Source: Anolis sagrei
Lineage: Eukaryota > Chordata > Lepidosauria > Squamata > Anolidae
Assembly (NCBI RefSeq): GCF_037176765.1
Contig: NC_090023.1
Coordinates: forward strand, 141,189,366 to 141,253,365
Reading direction: 5' to 3'
DNA length: 64,000 nucleotides
Position numbers and translations under genes: made by a program. Of this stretch, positions 22,701-35,834 are shown in pieces (within the stretch, counting starts at the first letter, position 1; each line of letters opens with the position of its first letter). The notes beneath the pieces were generated by a model. That model did not search any database, was not told where the DNA came from, and was given only the letters and a program-made list of their open reading frames with translations.

Positions 22701-23970
22701 AGCTACGTTAAAAATGGCTGGCAACAGTGTTCATTTGAAATGTAAGTGGCACCCTATCACTTGAAGATGGCCTCAGTTTGTGTCTGTTTGTCTTTTTTCC
22801 CTGGAAATAATCTGATAATTTCCTAAATTGTGACTGATTTCAGAAGCACCAGAAGTGCTTAAAAGTGATATAAATTGACCCAATCAGTGATGGTTTTTGT
22901 TTGAATTTTTAACATTTCTAAGTTGTAGATATTTGAATCCATAGATACAAAATATGTGAATGTGGATGGCCAACCAAAGTGCTAACCATTTAGAGACTGT
23001 TCATTTTGGGGATGGGAAGCAGGGTGGGCAGAATCATACACATCAACTGTCTCAGTTTGTCTGGGATGGTCCCAAATCAGCCTCTGTTATCATACTTATT
23101 TTAGCTGCTCTTAAAATGGCCTAATTTCTCTTTCCTAATCTCACTTCCTCAGCCACCCTACTTCAGTGGCTGCAAATAGAGCTCAAAGTAACTCAACTTC
23201 AGTGAGCAACTAGGAAAGGGGGCCCAGGAGGTTCAAGCAAATACAAAACCCTGCTGCCTTTTCTCCCTTCTGTCTTTCGTTTTACCTTCTTAGCTGCAGT
23301 AAATGTTGCTTGGCCACCAAGGTCCCAGTTTGCAGCTGTGACATTTTGAGGGGACTTCAATATGCTTTAGAATTTAAAGTGGAACTAGAAGGAATCTGTC
23401 AACCTCTTGGAATATTTATCCAATACAGTTAATTGTGTTCTCATTTTTCTTGATTCCCTCTTTCCTCAATCATTGCCTTAGGCTGTCACCCTTGGTTGAG
23501 TATGATTCTCTCTTAAAGGCAAGTCCTGTCTATATCCTCCGCCATGAGCTGCTTCACAGATTGGGGCTCCCAGAGCTCCCAGTCCCTGTTGCCACTCACT
23601 GGTCAGCATGGGTTTCTGTTGATTTTGGATCGCTTGGGAGATGCCTTTGTGAGAGTTTGTTTTATACGCGTCGATATGTGTGCACAGAGACCAGCACACA
23701 ATCTTTGCAGAAAGAAGTTCCAATCCAAAAGCATGGATATGGTGACAGTTGGTGGCCTCTCAGTCTGTCTTTCGTCCACCTTCCTAGCCGTTCACTCCAT
23801 GTCCACCAGTTTGGCAGTTGGGGATGGAAGGCTTGTGATGTTCTGTTTTCACTGCCGTTCTAACTGCCATGGCAACATCCAGTCGCATTCTGAGATTTCT
23901 CATTTGCCCAGAGGGACTCAAGCTCTTGGCCTGAGAGTTTCCTTACATGCAGGACTCTTTGGCACGGCGC

Positions 23971-24019
<49 letters not shown>

Positions 24020-25255
24020 TTACAATCATAAAATAGGTTGTTTGAATGAGACCATTGCTGTGCATTCAGTATGAGGTGGTGCCTTTCTGTTTTGTGCCAT
24101 CCGAATGGATTGGAACAAAACAGAACAGAAATCAAATGAATGGGACAATTTTTAGGCCCATGACTATTGTCTAGTGAATGATCCATCAGGTGGGCCTGGC
24201 GCCCATGGTGCTTGTGTCTATTGTTGACCTTACAAACATGCTGTCCAGAGTTGTGGGATTAAGAAATCTGTTCCTGGGAAAAAGGAAATGGTAATCGGAA
24301 AAGCTGTGGCATGACCTTCCAAACTTCAAGAAGGGTGCCAGATAATAATGAGACTTTTATGCCCATCTGGCTGCACAAAAAGAGGTTAGCCGAATTCAGG
24401 GTCTAGTCATCCTTTGTGCAATCAGTTCAACATGGAATCAATAGAGATGGATTGATTCTGAAGACGATGGGTGCTTGCGTCCTTTGTTAAGGTGAAGACC
24501 AAGAAGACACAAGGGGAATTCCAGGTCTACGAGTGCCAGAAAATGTCACTAAGGTCGTGGCAGTGGCTTAATGGCTCCAAATATATTTCAGGAGATTATA
24601 AATAATAAAATATTAAAACACACAAACATAAGGAATCCTGGCATCGCCTAATTTGCAGATACCAGGGGCATCTGGCTCGGGATGGCGGGGTCTTTAGGGT
24701 ATGAAAGTTGACCCAGGGTCGGGGCATGCAAAGGAGGCAGTGGAAAGGGGAAGAGAAGGGAAAGAAGCCCTGCTGGGCAGGCTGTGAAAGTAAAAAGGAA
24801 AGCAAAGAAGGAGACAATAAAGGCTACAGTGAAGCAATTGTGAGGGCAAAGGGACAACAGGGTGTCTGTTTATTAAAGGAGTTATTTTGTAATTCATAAA
24901 AGGGGGTTGGGGACAATATATCCTCTGGAGCTGGCAGCTGCTACAAATATTCCTCCGGCAAGCCTTCGGGACTCTGGGCTTTGAGTTAGCGAGGTTTGAA
25001 TCTGCCGCCATGGTCCAAATGAAGATTTTGCTGGGGGGGGGGGGGGGTGTTCTTGGCTCAACATCACTTCCTCCGAACAAACACATACTGTTGAATAGGA
25101 CTGGAACCTCTTCCCTGCCTCTGCCTAAGAAACAATTCCTCAAATTAATCATATTGTTTACATACAACATTATCTTAATGGGAAAGTTTAGATACATCTC
25201 CTAACTGGGTTTAGCAGGTGAATCATAACAAAGATTATGAAGATATATAATGTTT
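22701..25255. other. Intergenic, no gene seen; (TA)n at 23978-24016
   Basis: No exon-like or repeat-family signal was found apart from a TA microsatellite (23978-24016) and a poly-G run (25033-25047). Open frames of 80-160 codons at 23435-24017 show no recognisable domain and no splice logic. Confidence 0.5.
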
Positions 25256-25263
25256 ATTTAGAA

Positions 25264-26469
25264 CAGGGGTCCTCAAACTTTTCAAACAGAGGGCCAGGTC
25301 ACAGTCATAGAATCATAGATAGAATCAAAGAGTTGGAAGAGACCTCATGGGCCATCCAGTCCAACCCCCTGCCAAGAAGCAGGAATATTGCATTCAAATC
25401 ACCCCTGACAGATGGCCATCCAGCCTCTGCTTAAAAGCTTCCAAAGAAGGAGCCTCCACCACACTCTGGGGCAGAGAGTTCCACTGCTGAACGGCTCTCA
25501 CAGTCAGGAAGTTCTTCCTAATGTTCAGATGGAATCTCCTCTCTTGTAGTTTGAAGCCATTGTTCCGCGTCCTAGTCTCCAAGGAAGCAGAAAACAAGCT
25601 TGCTCCCTCCTCCCTGTGGCTTCCTCTCACATATTTATACATGGCTATCATATCTCCTCTCAGCCTTCTCTTCTTCAGGCTAAACATGCCCAGTTCCCTA
25701 AGCCGCTCCTCATAGGGCTTGTTCTCCAGACCCTTGATCATTTTAGTCGCCCTCCTCTGGACACATTCCAGCTTGTCAATATCTCTCTTGAATTGTGGTG
25801 CCCACAATATTCCAGATGTGGTCTAACCAAAGCAGAATAGAGGGGTAGCATTACTTCCTTAGATCTAGACACTATGCTCCTATTGATGCAGGCCAAAATC
25901 CCATTGGCTTTTTTTGCCGCCACATCACATTGTTGGCTCATGTTTAACTTGTTGTCCACGAGGACTCCAAGATCTTTTTCACACGTACTGCTCTCGAGCC
26001 AGGCGTCACCCATTCTGTATCTTTGCATTTCATTTTTTCTGCCAAAGTGGAGTATCTTGCATTTGTCACTGTTGAACTTCATTTTGTTAGTTTTGGCCCA
26101 TCTCTCTAATCTGTCAAGATCGTTTTGAATTCTGCTCCTGTCCTCTGGACTATTGGCTATCCCTCCCTCAAACTGTTGGAGGGCCAAATTATAATTTGAA
26201 AAAAACATGAATGAATTCCTATGCACACTGAACATATCTTATTTGTAGTGCAAAAAACACTTAAAAACACTACAATAATTAAAATTAAGAACAATTTTAA
26301 CAAATATAAACTTAATAGTATTTCAATGGGAAGTATGGCTGATGAGATAGGATTGTTGTTGTTACATGCTTTCAAGTCATTTCAGATGTAGGTTGACCCT
26401 GAGCGAGGGCCGGGTAAATGACCTTGGAGGGCCGTATCCAGCCCCTGGGCCTTAGTTTGAGGACCCCTG
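25264..26469. mobile_element. hAT-type nonautonomous element, copy 1, interrupted by CR1
   Basis: Terminal inverted repeats are caggggtcctcaaactt and its complement. The flanks are a perfect 8-bp target duplication, atttagaa (25256-25263 and 26470-26477). Uninterrupted relatives of about 345 bp lie at 34755-35106 and 41036-41375; this copy is longer only because a CR1 landed in it. The internal 3' part carries a piece like a Sauria SINE tail (ttgttgttacatgctttc). Confidence 0.93.
25301..26160 (-). mobile_element. CR1 LINE, 5'-truncated, inserted in the hAT element
   Basis: The minus strand encodes DRSRIQNDLDRLERWAKTNK, KCKILHFGRKN, DLGVLVDNKLNMSQQCDVAA, LPLYSALVRPHLEYCG, then YEERLRELGMFSLKKRRLRG and FLTVRAVQQWNSLPQSVVEA, the standard CR1 RT C-terminal half. 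A frame change lies near 25800-25810. The 3' end (low coordinate) has the tcatagaatcatag repeat typical of CR1. Confidence 0.93.
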
Positions 26470-26905
26470 ATTTAGAACATCCTTTTCTCCAAGGGTGGAA
26501 CATCATGTACAATCATGATCAAGAATAATTAAACAAGTAAAATGAAGGACAAATATCTCAGTCATCTAATCTTCTAGGAATCAGAACAAATACATTTAAA
26601 ATATAAAGCATGTATATAAAGCTGTGGGAGTGAAATAAAATGTACTGTAAGATGTACATCATGATCTGTGCCCCAAATTTCCAAAGGTCTGCATAAGATG
26701 ATAAAGGTTTTTCAGTCTTTATAATGGCTAATTACTCATGGTTCAGTCACTCATATGAACAGTTTTGAATTTTGGAGTATTTCAGATTTTCAAATTCCAA
26801 AAAAAGGATTCTCAACATGTATATGGCAATGCTGTAAATCACACTTTCCCTACTTAAATGTTCGTGAACCTAGGGAGGAGACAAACCAAAGAATGAAGCT
26901 ATGTA

Positions 26906-27325
26906 CAGGCAGTCCCCATGTTATGAACAAGATAAGTTCTGTAGATATGTTCTTAAGTTAAATTTATATATAGGTCAGGAACAGGTACATTTTAAAGTGT
27001 AACTTCAGCCTATCTATCTATTTATCTATAAGATTTGGATAGTGTAGGGAAGGGTGGTGTTTGTTTTGGTGTCTGAGCCCCTCTTCAGAAGATTCTCCCT
27101 CACTTTCTGTCCCAATGAGAATTGGATTTTGAAAAATTGGGCTTGTTGTGGAAACAAAGCTTGGTGACAACGCTTCAGTAGAGACAACTTTACCCCATGA
27201 TAAGGAGTGAATTTCCCTTCCGGGGGGGGGGGGGGGGTAGATTTCTCTAATTTCCTATTGTTCCACCCCTATTCTTAATTGTAAGTCATTTTAAAGTCAG
27301 ATATTTGTAACATGGGAGCTACCTG
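26906..27325. mobile_element. Tc/mariner-like MITE, copy 1
   Basis: Ends caggcagtccccatgtta and, as complement, caggtagctcccatgtta form inverted repeats, flanked by TA on both sides (a possible TA target duplication). Relatives: 30235-30424 (3' half only) and 35389-36158. Internal poly-G run at 27222. Confidence 0.7.
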
Positions 27326-27905
27326 TATATCCCTCCAATAAGCATATATTATGACATGAATCCACACATGTATGCCAGTGGTTGTGATGGCAGAGAACCT
27401 AACAGTAGAGGTAGCTGCTAATTCAATCCCTATTTGCTCTAGCTATCTGTACACCTTTATTTGTTTTATCAAACAGGCAGGTTTGTAATCCTGTAATGTA
27501 CCAGAGTCTGCTTCGAATGATTTAATAAACTGCCAGCTATAATGTGAGCAAATATTGCTTCTTGATTGGAGGGTGTGTGTTATATTGAACGCAAAGATCT
27601 GAAGGGACACCAGTCCAAATATTGGAAACAAATTTAAAGTGTGATATACAGACCTCAAATGCTCTTCTGATATTTAAAACCTTCTGTATTTAAAACCTAA
27701 CCCACAGTTTTTTGGGATATGCCAGGTGCTACTCACCACTGCCTGCAACCCAATGTGTTCAATAGTCTGGCTCTTCTTTTCCTCCCTCTGCAGGGAGGAA
27801 GAGATCCTCCCCTGGGTGTAACTGCATGCTGTGAAGAATAGGACTTACAGCTGCCTCCAACAATGGCCAGTGCCTCCATTCTCTAGCTGCCACCCAGTGA
27901 ATTGG

Positions 27906-27913
27906 TATAAAAG
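27906..27913 (+). promoter_or_regulatory. TATA box, candidate PKD2L1 promoter
   Basis: TATAAAAG lies 138 bp before the PKD2L1 start codon, with ATTGG (reverse CCAAT) just upstream at 27901-27905. Transcription would begin near 27937 and give a leader of about 115 nt ending in ATAGTCATGG, with G after the ATG. The sequence between is free of recognisable repeats. Confidence 0.55.
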
Positions 27914-28051
27914 ACTCCACTGAGCAGAGTGCAGAGTAAACTCATCTGGCTCCTGTTGCTGACCTGCCTGCTTTACACGCCCTTTGTGCTCCTTTGAACA
28001 GCAGTGCATCCTTTGCAACAAGGCAAAAAATAAACTTCTGTTTATATAGTC

Positions 28052-31000
28052 ATGGGCTCTTTCCACCGAAGCAACCGAGCTGAAAGCCACTTCCAAGCTC
28101 AAGAAGAGCATGAACTGGACACTCTGGGGAAGAACGCATGGGACAATCCTGTGTATAATGGTTCACCTTCCTCTTCATTGAAAATCAGAACCATCTACAA
28201 CCCCAAATCAATCCTAGAAAACCCCTATGAGAATATTGAGAAACTGACTGACTCTCCCGCCTATGAAAAAGAAAGCAAGAAAACTGAGGAAGCAAAGAAG
28301 AAGGAGAAGAAGCCCTTCCCTGGAATCTGTTTCTTTATCTTCAAAGGCATTCGAGGTAACTGGGTGGGATGAGGCGAAGCAGAGTTTGGAAATGCAGAAG
28401 AAGGCCAGCAGTTTGTGATAGCTTCGTATCCAGACAAGGGGAAGCAAGAAAATAACATTTTTTACAGAAATTAATGTAGAAATAGTGCTTGCTTAGTAAA
28501 GTGGTTGTTGTCCAGTACTTGGTTGCCCTGTGTCATCCAGAGGCTGTAAGGCAGGAATGGAGCAGACCCCAAATAATCTACTACACTTTTACATTTGATG
28601 AGCCTGAGCTCAAATCCACACCCCTCCAACTATTTGAACAATGCCAATGTAATTTTCCTGAGCTCAAAGAAATGTAATTATATAGATGCTCATTTCAAAG
28701 CAAGTTCCACTTATAGGGATCTTATAGTATCTTAGAGACTAACTTAGAGAATGAAGAGTTTTTTTGTAGTGCTTAATGCATTTTAGGATTGTTTATGTTT
28801 GAATTTGCAATTTGTTTAATTACTTTAATTGCATATTTATTGTCTTCTTCTGATTTTAGTATTGTTTTTAAGTAGAATTATTTCTAATATTTTGTAAGAT
28901 GCCTTGAGTCCCATTATTGAGAGAAATTATTATAAATAATAATAAGAAGAACATAAGCTTTTGTAAACATCCTCAGATGCAAGACATATACTTGGGTTTG
29001 TGTCTATCTAGACCTATATAACTGGGTTTCATTAGTAAGTGCCAGGACTTTATTGGTTTGATTGTCACCAGTAAATAAGCAGGGGAAGAACATCATACAT
29101 TCTCAGCTAACCTTGGCTGTCTCTATAAACTTGCGATGAAATGCTTTTTGGAAAGTTTTGTGATGATTTCAGAATTAATACCTTGTTACAATGTCATTTG
29201 AAATGATAAGGATCAGCTCATAGATTCATCGAATAATAGAGTTGGACGAGACCACATGGGTCATCTAGACCAACCTCCTATGAGGCAGAAAAAGCATAAT
29301 CATAGAAGAGGAGAGTGTCACAAAGATTTCAGCAATCATGTGATAGAATATTAGATGGAATGGGGCAGCTTTTTAAATACTAAATGGAAGAAATTTGATA
29401 CGATACAGGATCTGATGCATTGGAAGATTAGACGTCTGACTAGGTGAACCAGAAACATCCATATCTGCATTTTGTTCTCTTCTTATCAAATATGGCAAGA
29501 CTCCCTTCCTTGAGCTGTCTAGGGTGATGTATTTCGCTGACATTTGTTTAGGGCATAGAAGTAATGGAATCATAGAATTGGGTCACATCCCATGCAACCC
29601 CCTGCCATGCACCTGCTCTCTATGTGTTACCTCGCAGTGTGTTGCCCTTGTTGCTGAAGCACTGAGCTGGGTCCAATTTTCACCCATCTATGAACCTTCA
29701 TTAACAAGTGGTTCTGAAGAGAGAGGGCAGTCACTTGGAGTCTCCTTTGTGAGAAAAGAAGTGGGATACTAATATTAATAGTTACTGGGCAATTATAAGG
29801 CATATTCCCAGGCTATGTACCTTTCACATCTGCTGAACCTGGCAAAACTTGGTGTCACATGAACCTAAGTAGGTTGGGTTTATCCCAAGAAGATATGGAA
29901 AGTGGAACTATCAGAAGTGTTGGCAAATTCCCAAATATCCTGGGGATGAGTTGGGGAAAGGGAGCTAAAAACCAAGAAGGAATGGGGAAGAGAGAGGAGC
30001 CAGTTCTTGTTGATTAGACAATTGCTTCTTAAACTATGGGTCTCAACCCCAAATGCTCAGTGTTGAGGTCACGAAAGATTTGGCAACATTAAAAAGTTTC
30101 CCAACTCAACACATTTACATGAATCTGTTAGCAACCACGTGCAGTGTTTACGGTGGATTCTGCAGAAAATGCTTCAGTTGTACACCAAAAGTGAAATCAG
30201 CCTGCTTAGCAAAGCTTTGCAAATGCTGATTTAATATTGCTTGTTTTGGAAACTAGGATTGGTGAGAAAGTTTCAGTGGAGACACTTTCCCCCCATGATA
30301 ACTCTTCCAGGAGTGAACTTCCCATCCGAGGGGCAGATTTCTCTCACTTTCTGTTGTTTCACTCCCTGTTCTTAATTTTGAGCCATTTGTAAGTTGGATG
30401 TTTGTAACTCAGGAACTGCCTGTACTTATTTAGTTGTCACCCCTCCAATTTTGTAGGGATTAGGAGAATAATCATTGTAATTATTATTATTACAGTATAT
30501 TATTTGAGAACACAGAAATGCTGGACCACACCAACAACCACCATGTCAGACTACACAGAGAAGCCATTGAAAACCACAAGCATGTGGACAATTTCAATAG
30601 AAAGGAAGAGACCATGAAAATGAACAAAATCTGGCTACCAGTATTAAAAAACTCTAAAACTACAACAGCAAAACAGCAGAGAGGAAACAACCAGGCACAT
30701 CTTAACATCTCTCAACAAAATGCTAATGAAGGTGGTCATTTGAAACATTCACACCTGGCTCCAGCAGAGAAGAGCTCTTTGCCCCACCCCAGCCATTCCA
30801 CATATATATAAACCCATTGTCCTAATTCCAACAGATCTCACTACCTCTGAGGGTGCTTGCCATAGATGCAGGCGAAACGTCAGGAGAAATGCCTCTAGAA
30901 CATGGCCCTATAGCCCAAAAAAACCCACAAGAACCAAATAATTTTTTTACCAAAAAAAACCAAGTAATTTGAAGAGTTAGTAAAGTGTGTATGTTCATAT

Positions 31001-34000
31001 GAAACAGATTCATACAAACAACAAAGTTAATTGAGCCCATTGAAAGATGATTCCCTATGCTGTCATGCAGCCTTTTTTTGATGTCACAAATACGAAATGC
31101 ATTGGACTCCTCACCCACAAATATCCAAACAACATTCATATGGACCATGTGAAGGGAAATCCTTGATAGCAGAAAGAAAGCTTTTAAAGGACCATTTTAA
31201 AGGAATGTGCTCCTCAAGGTTGAAAAAAACCCGAACAATCTTGAATGCCATTGTTTGTAAATCCCATAGTCTGAACCAACACTAACATTTTGATCAACCG
31301 GTTAACTAATGATAACTTTCTCTCTCAAAATTAACACCTCTGTCCAAAATGGACTGACTTATCTATGGGACAATGTAACTACTGTGCCTAATTCTCTTCA
31401 GAAAGGAACAGTTTCCTTTGCTCACAGCGTAAAAGGCAAAAGCTTATTCCACTCCAAGAGAACCTAAGAGAAGCACCAACCTCTTTTACACTCTGCAGCA
31501 GTGCTGCTTCTAGCCTTTTTGAATAATTGGTCTGGAAAATAGTTGTGGTGGTGCAACCAGGGGCAACTGGTACCCTGAGGCAGAATTGGTGTTTTCCTCT
31601 TTCTTGGAATGACTGCAACTTATCTATAGGCCATAACAAAATCCATAATTTTGGCCCCAAACATACTTTCAATTTATACATGAGGTTGATTTCTACAGAT
31701 ATGAGACAGATACAATGTTTGTTGCAGTTTTGTAATAATCATACCACTTTAAGGAGGATGAGCACACAAAGTTTTAACTCACGTTGGGAACCAGAAAGAG
31801 CTCTATGGCATCACTGAACATTAGTCAAGCTTTTAGCCTTCCTGTGCTGTTCAAATCTGAGTGCTTTCGATTAGGGTGTGGAGCCATATCCATCTCTGAG
31901 CTTTGAATCTGGGAGACCTTAGAACTGAACCACTTGAGATGATATGAAAGGAACAGGTTGGCTATTGATGTGGGCACACCTACTCAGCTTTCAAGTAGAC
32001 ATTTACATTTGCATTGGATTAAAGTTTAAGTGGGAACAACAGCAACAACAAGCCATAAGTAGTGTTTAAGCCCTTTTATGGTATCACATAGCTCATCAGC
32101 AGAGAACTGATCAAAGAAATGAACAACTTTCAAAAGGAACCCAGTCCATGAAGTTATTTGGCTCAGTGTGAAATGCAGATTCATAGCATCACAGGGTGTG
32201 AAGAGGCATCTTCGGCCATCAGGTCCAACTCCCTACTCATTGCAGGATCTTCGCCTAAGCATCTCCAGCAGGTAGCTGTCTAGCATCTTTTTGAATATGC
32301 CCAAGGAAAGCGATCCTACCATTTCTCTCAGCAATTGGCTCCACAGGTGAACTACTCTAATTGTTAACATGTTACTTCAAATGCCAAGTACCTATGTAGA
32401 TCAGTTATCATATCAGAGGTGACATTCGTTGTCTTTGTACTTAGTGACTTACAATTAGATTGGATGGCATGCAAGTGATATACTATTCAATAGAATATAT
32501 TAAATCAATTTATGATGAATTATTCTTATCAGGTTGCTCACATATAACTTCATCACATAGGCCTTCACAAACGCCCTAGGACACTTTCAACATACTTCAT
32601 CTACAGAACCCCACACTGCCCATCACATGATGCACACTCACTTGAGCCAGGGCTCCATGGATGAACTGTGCCGCAAGCATCCTAGGACGCTTGCCCACCA
32701 CACAGGATGAAGCCATGTTGTGACACTTCCCCACATGTGATGGGGAAGCATCGCTGCAGGTGATTGAGATGTAGGGTGACAAGATTGCCCTGCTCCCTCG
32801 CAGATTCACCACAGAGGCTGGATAATCCCCATGGAGCCAACAGTAAATGTGATAAAGTCCTTACTGCACAGCTTGTGTTTATATTTTGGCAGTTTCTAAA
32901 TTGTCTACAACACTGGACCAGTGAATGTGTTCTATTTTGGGTTTAGTCTTGTATATGCATTATTGATTTCCTTTCCAAACCTGCAACTGAATGGTACCAA
33001 AGCAGAGATATTAACAGGAGAGAATGCTCCTAGAACATGGCCATACAGCCTGAAAAAACCTACAACAACCGAGTGATTCCGGCCCTGAAAGCCTTCAACA
33101 ATACATTGATACCACATTGTTTCGGCTCAGAAGAAAACATCCAGTGCTATTCACCTACTTTGGAATGTTCTTCCTCTATCGCAATCAAAAAGGCATGGAT
33201 CGTGGAACAAGACTGAGAGTAACAAAATGGGGGGCGTTGTTTCCCAAGTTTTAAAACTATCTCAAATGTCATATGGATTAGAAACTTGCTTTTTAACACA
33301 GTTAAATGCTATAGTGAAGGATTCAATTCAACTTGTGTTCAGGCTGCATCTACCCTGTGCAATTAATGCAGTTTGATACCACTTGAAAATTCCCTGGCAC
33401 AATGCGATGGAATCCTGGGATTTGTATTTTAGTGAGGCACCAGCATTCTTTGACAGAGCAAGCTAAAGACCTTGAAAAACTACAACTTCTGTGATTCCAT
33501 AGCATTAAGCTATGTCACTTAAATGTCACACCGCATCAATTCTATAGTGTAGATGGGCCTTAATTTTAAATTCATAAAGGACTACAACCTTATATGCTCA
33601 CATTTATAAAAAATAGTCAAATCAACTGGCTTCTCGTGGGTCAGATATCTTTGACACATAGCCATTGAAATGGATTGTTAGACAAAGCTCAATTTTATTA
33701 GAGCAGTCCTATTTACATTAGTGCCAACATGCTAGAGCAACTGAGGTCCCTTTTACGCTGTCACATAAAATCGAATATCTGCTTTGAACTGGATTATCTA
33801 GCAGTGTAGACTCGTATAACCCAGTTCAAAGCAGATAACGTGGATAATCTGAATTATATGGCAGAGTAGAAGGGGGCTGAGTTGTTAATTTAATGGCCAT
33901 AACAGAATGTGGATAAGTCCAGAACTATAATATTCATCACTTGTCCCTCTTATCTCTGTCTTTCCAGGACTTTGGGGCACAACTCTGACTGAAAACACTG

Positions 34001-35802
34001 CCGAGGACCGAGAACTTTATGTAAAGACCACACTGCGGGAACTGTTGGTTTACATTGTATTCCTAGTGGATATCTGTTTGTGTGAGTAGCATTGTTTCTC
34101 TGGGGGCTGTTTTTCCTTTTGTCTCTGTTTTTTCTTGGTTGCTATCTTCTTTAGATCAGTTGAATGTTGAACCCAGCCAATGCAAGACACCTGTTTGGTT
34201 AAATAGTGTGTTTGTATTTATAACTGAGTCCTTATATTGGGGAAAAAGTCAGGACAAAAGTAAAGTAAATAACTAATATGTCCCACTAGACCTCTCAAAA
34301 CAGCCTCAGTGAAAGCCTGGGAAATTGGGTTGGTGCAATTTATTCAGATTTCCTCTGCTTGAATAGGTTTCCCATTCATGCTATGCCAATTTTAAGTGTT
34401 TGTTTTTCAGGATGGGTGTTTAGGTTAGAATGGTGGTTCTGTTACTAAACTGGTGAATACTCTAGTCAATCATCTTTCTATATGAACTTGCTAGTACAGA
34501 CATTGTATTGGTAAAGAAATTTCAATACTTTTACAAATGATTTTTAAGAGACTATCCTGCTGGGGATTCATAGCCCACATAACATCATTTGGGCTGTCTC
34601 TGTCAGGCCCCATTTGGGCTGTCTCTGTCATTGAATTGTCTCTACTGGAAGGTAATGGTGGGAATATAAAGAGTATGGTATAAAAGTCTGTATGTATTCC
34701 TTTGTGTATTGGCTTGTTCCACATTCAAGAACTGCATAACTACAACCTCTGGAACAGGGGTCCTCAAACTTTTCAAATAGAGGGCCAGGTCACAGTCCCT
34801 CAAACTGTTGGAGGGCTGGATTATAATATTAAAAAAATTAATAAATTCCTATGCACACTGCACATATTCTATTTGTAGTGTAAGAATACTTTAAAACAAT
34901 ACAATAATTAAAATGAAGAACAATTTTAACAAATATAAACTTATTAGTATTTTAATGGGAAGTGTGGGCCTGCCTTTGGCTGATGAGATAGAATTGTTGT
35001 TGTGTGCTATCAAGTCCTTTCAGACTCAGGTTGATCCTGAGCGAGGGCCGGGTAAATGACCTTGGAGAGCCGTATTCAGCCCCGGGCCTTAGTTTGAGGA
35101 CCCCTGCTCTGGACTATCTTCAAGAGGTGCTCCAGGCAGGTGCATTGCCCTACTCAAACCTGAAAGCCATATTTAATTAGAGGAGCCCAAAAGAGCCACT
35201 GAAAAGTTCTAAAGACATCAGGAGCAGACTGCAAAGGGAGTCAGTTGCCTGGGGTACCATTGTCAATAATACACTGTAGTGATTCATAGCATTAATGTTT
35301 AGTCCTTGTATAAATTTACTGCCTTTCATGTGTGCTCATCATCTCATAGAGTAAGAGTTTTGGTTGCTTTTGGTATGTTTAAAAAGAACAGGCAGTCCCC
35401 AAGTTAAAAACCAGTTAGGTTCTGTCGATTTGTTCTTAAGTTGAATTTGTATGTAAGTCAGAACAGCTACTTTTAAAAGCCAAATATATCTTTATAAATA
35501 AAAATGTAAATGTGCATTTGTGGGATTACCATAACTCAAAAACCACAGGACGAATTGGCACCAAATTTGGACACAATGCACCTATCCGGCCAACGATTGA
35601 CCATCACTCATAAAAACACTAAAAAAAACCACAACAGAAGTAATTTAAAAAGCTAAAAAAACAAAAAAATATATTACAATGCATGCACAAAACCACACAC
35701 ACACACATGTGCAAACACACATATACACAAATACACACACACATATATACAAAACACATGTACACAGACTGGGCCACAGCAACACATGGCAGGGGACAGC
35801 TA

Positions 35803-35834
<32 letters not shown>

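Noticed and set aside
23435-24017. Overlapping open frames of 80-160 codons on both strands
   Set aside because: No domain, no exon pattern and weak codon signal; part runs into a TA microsatellite.
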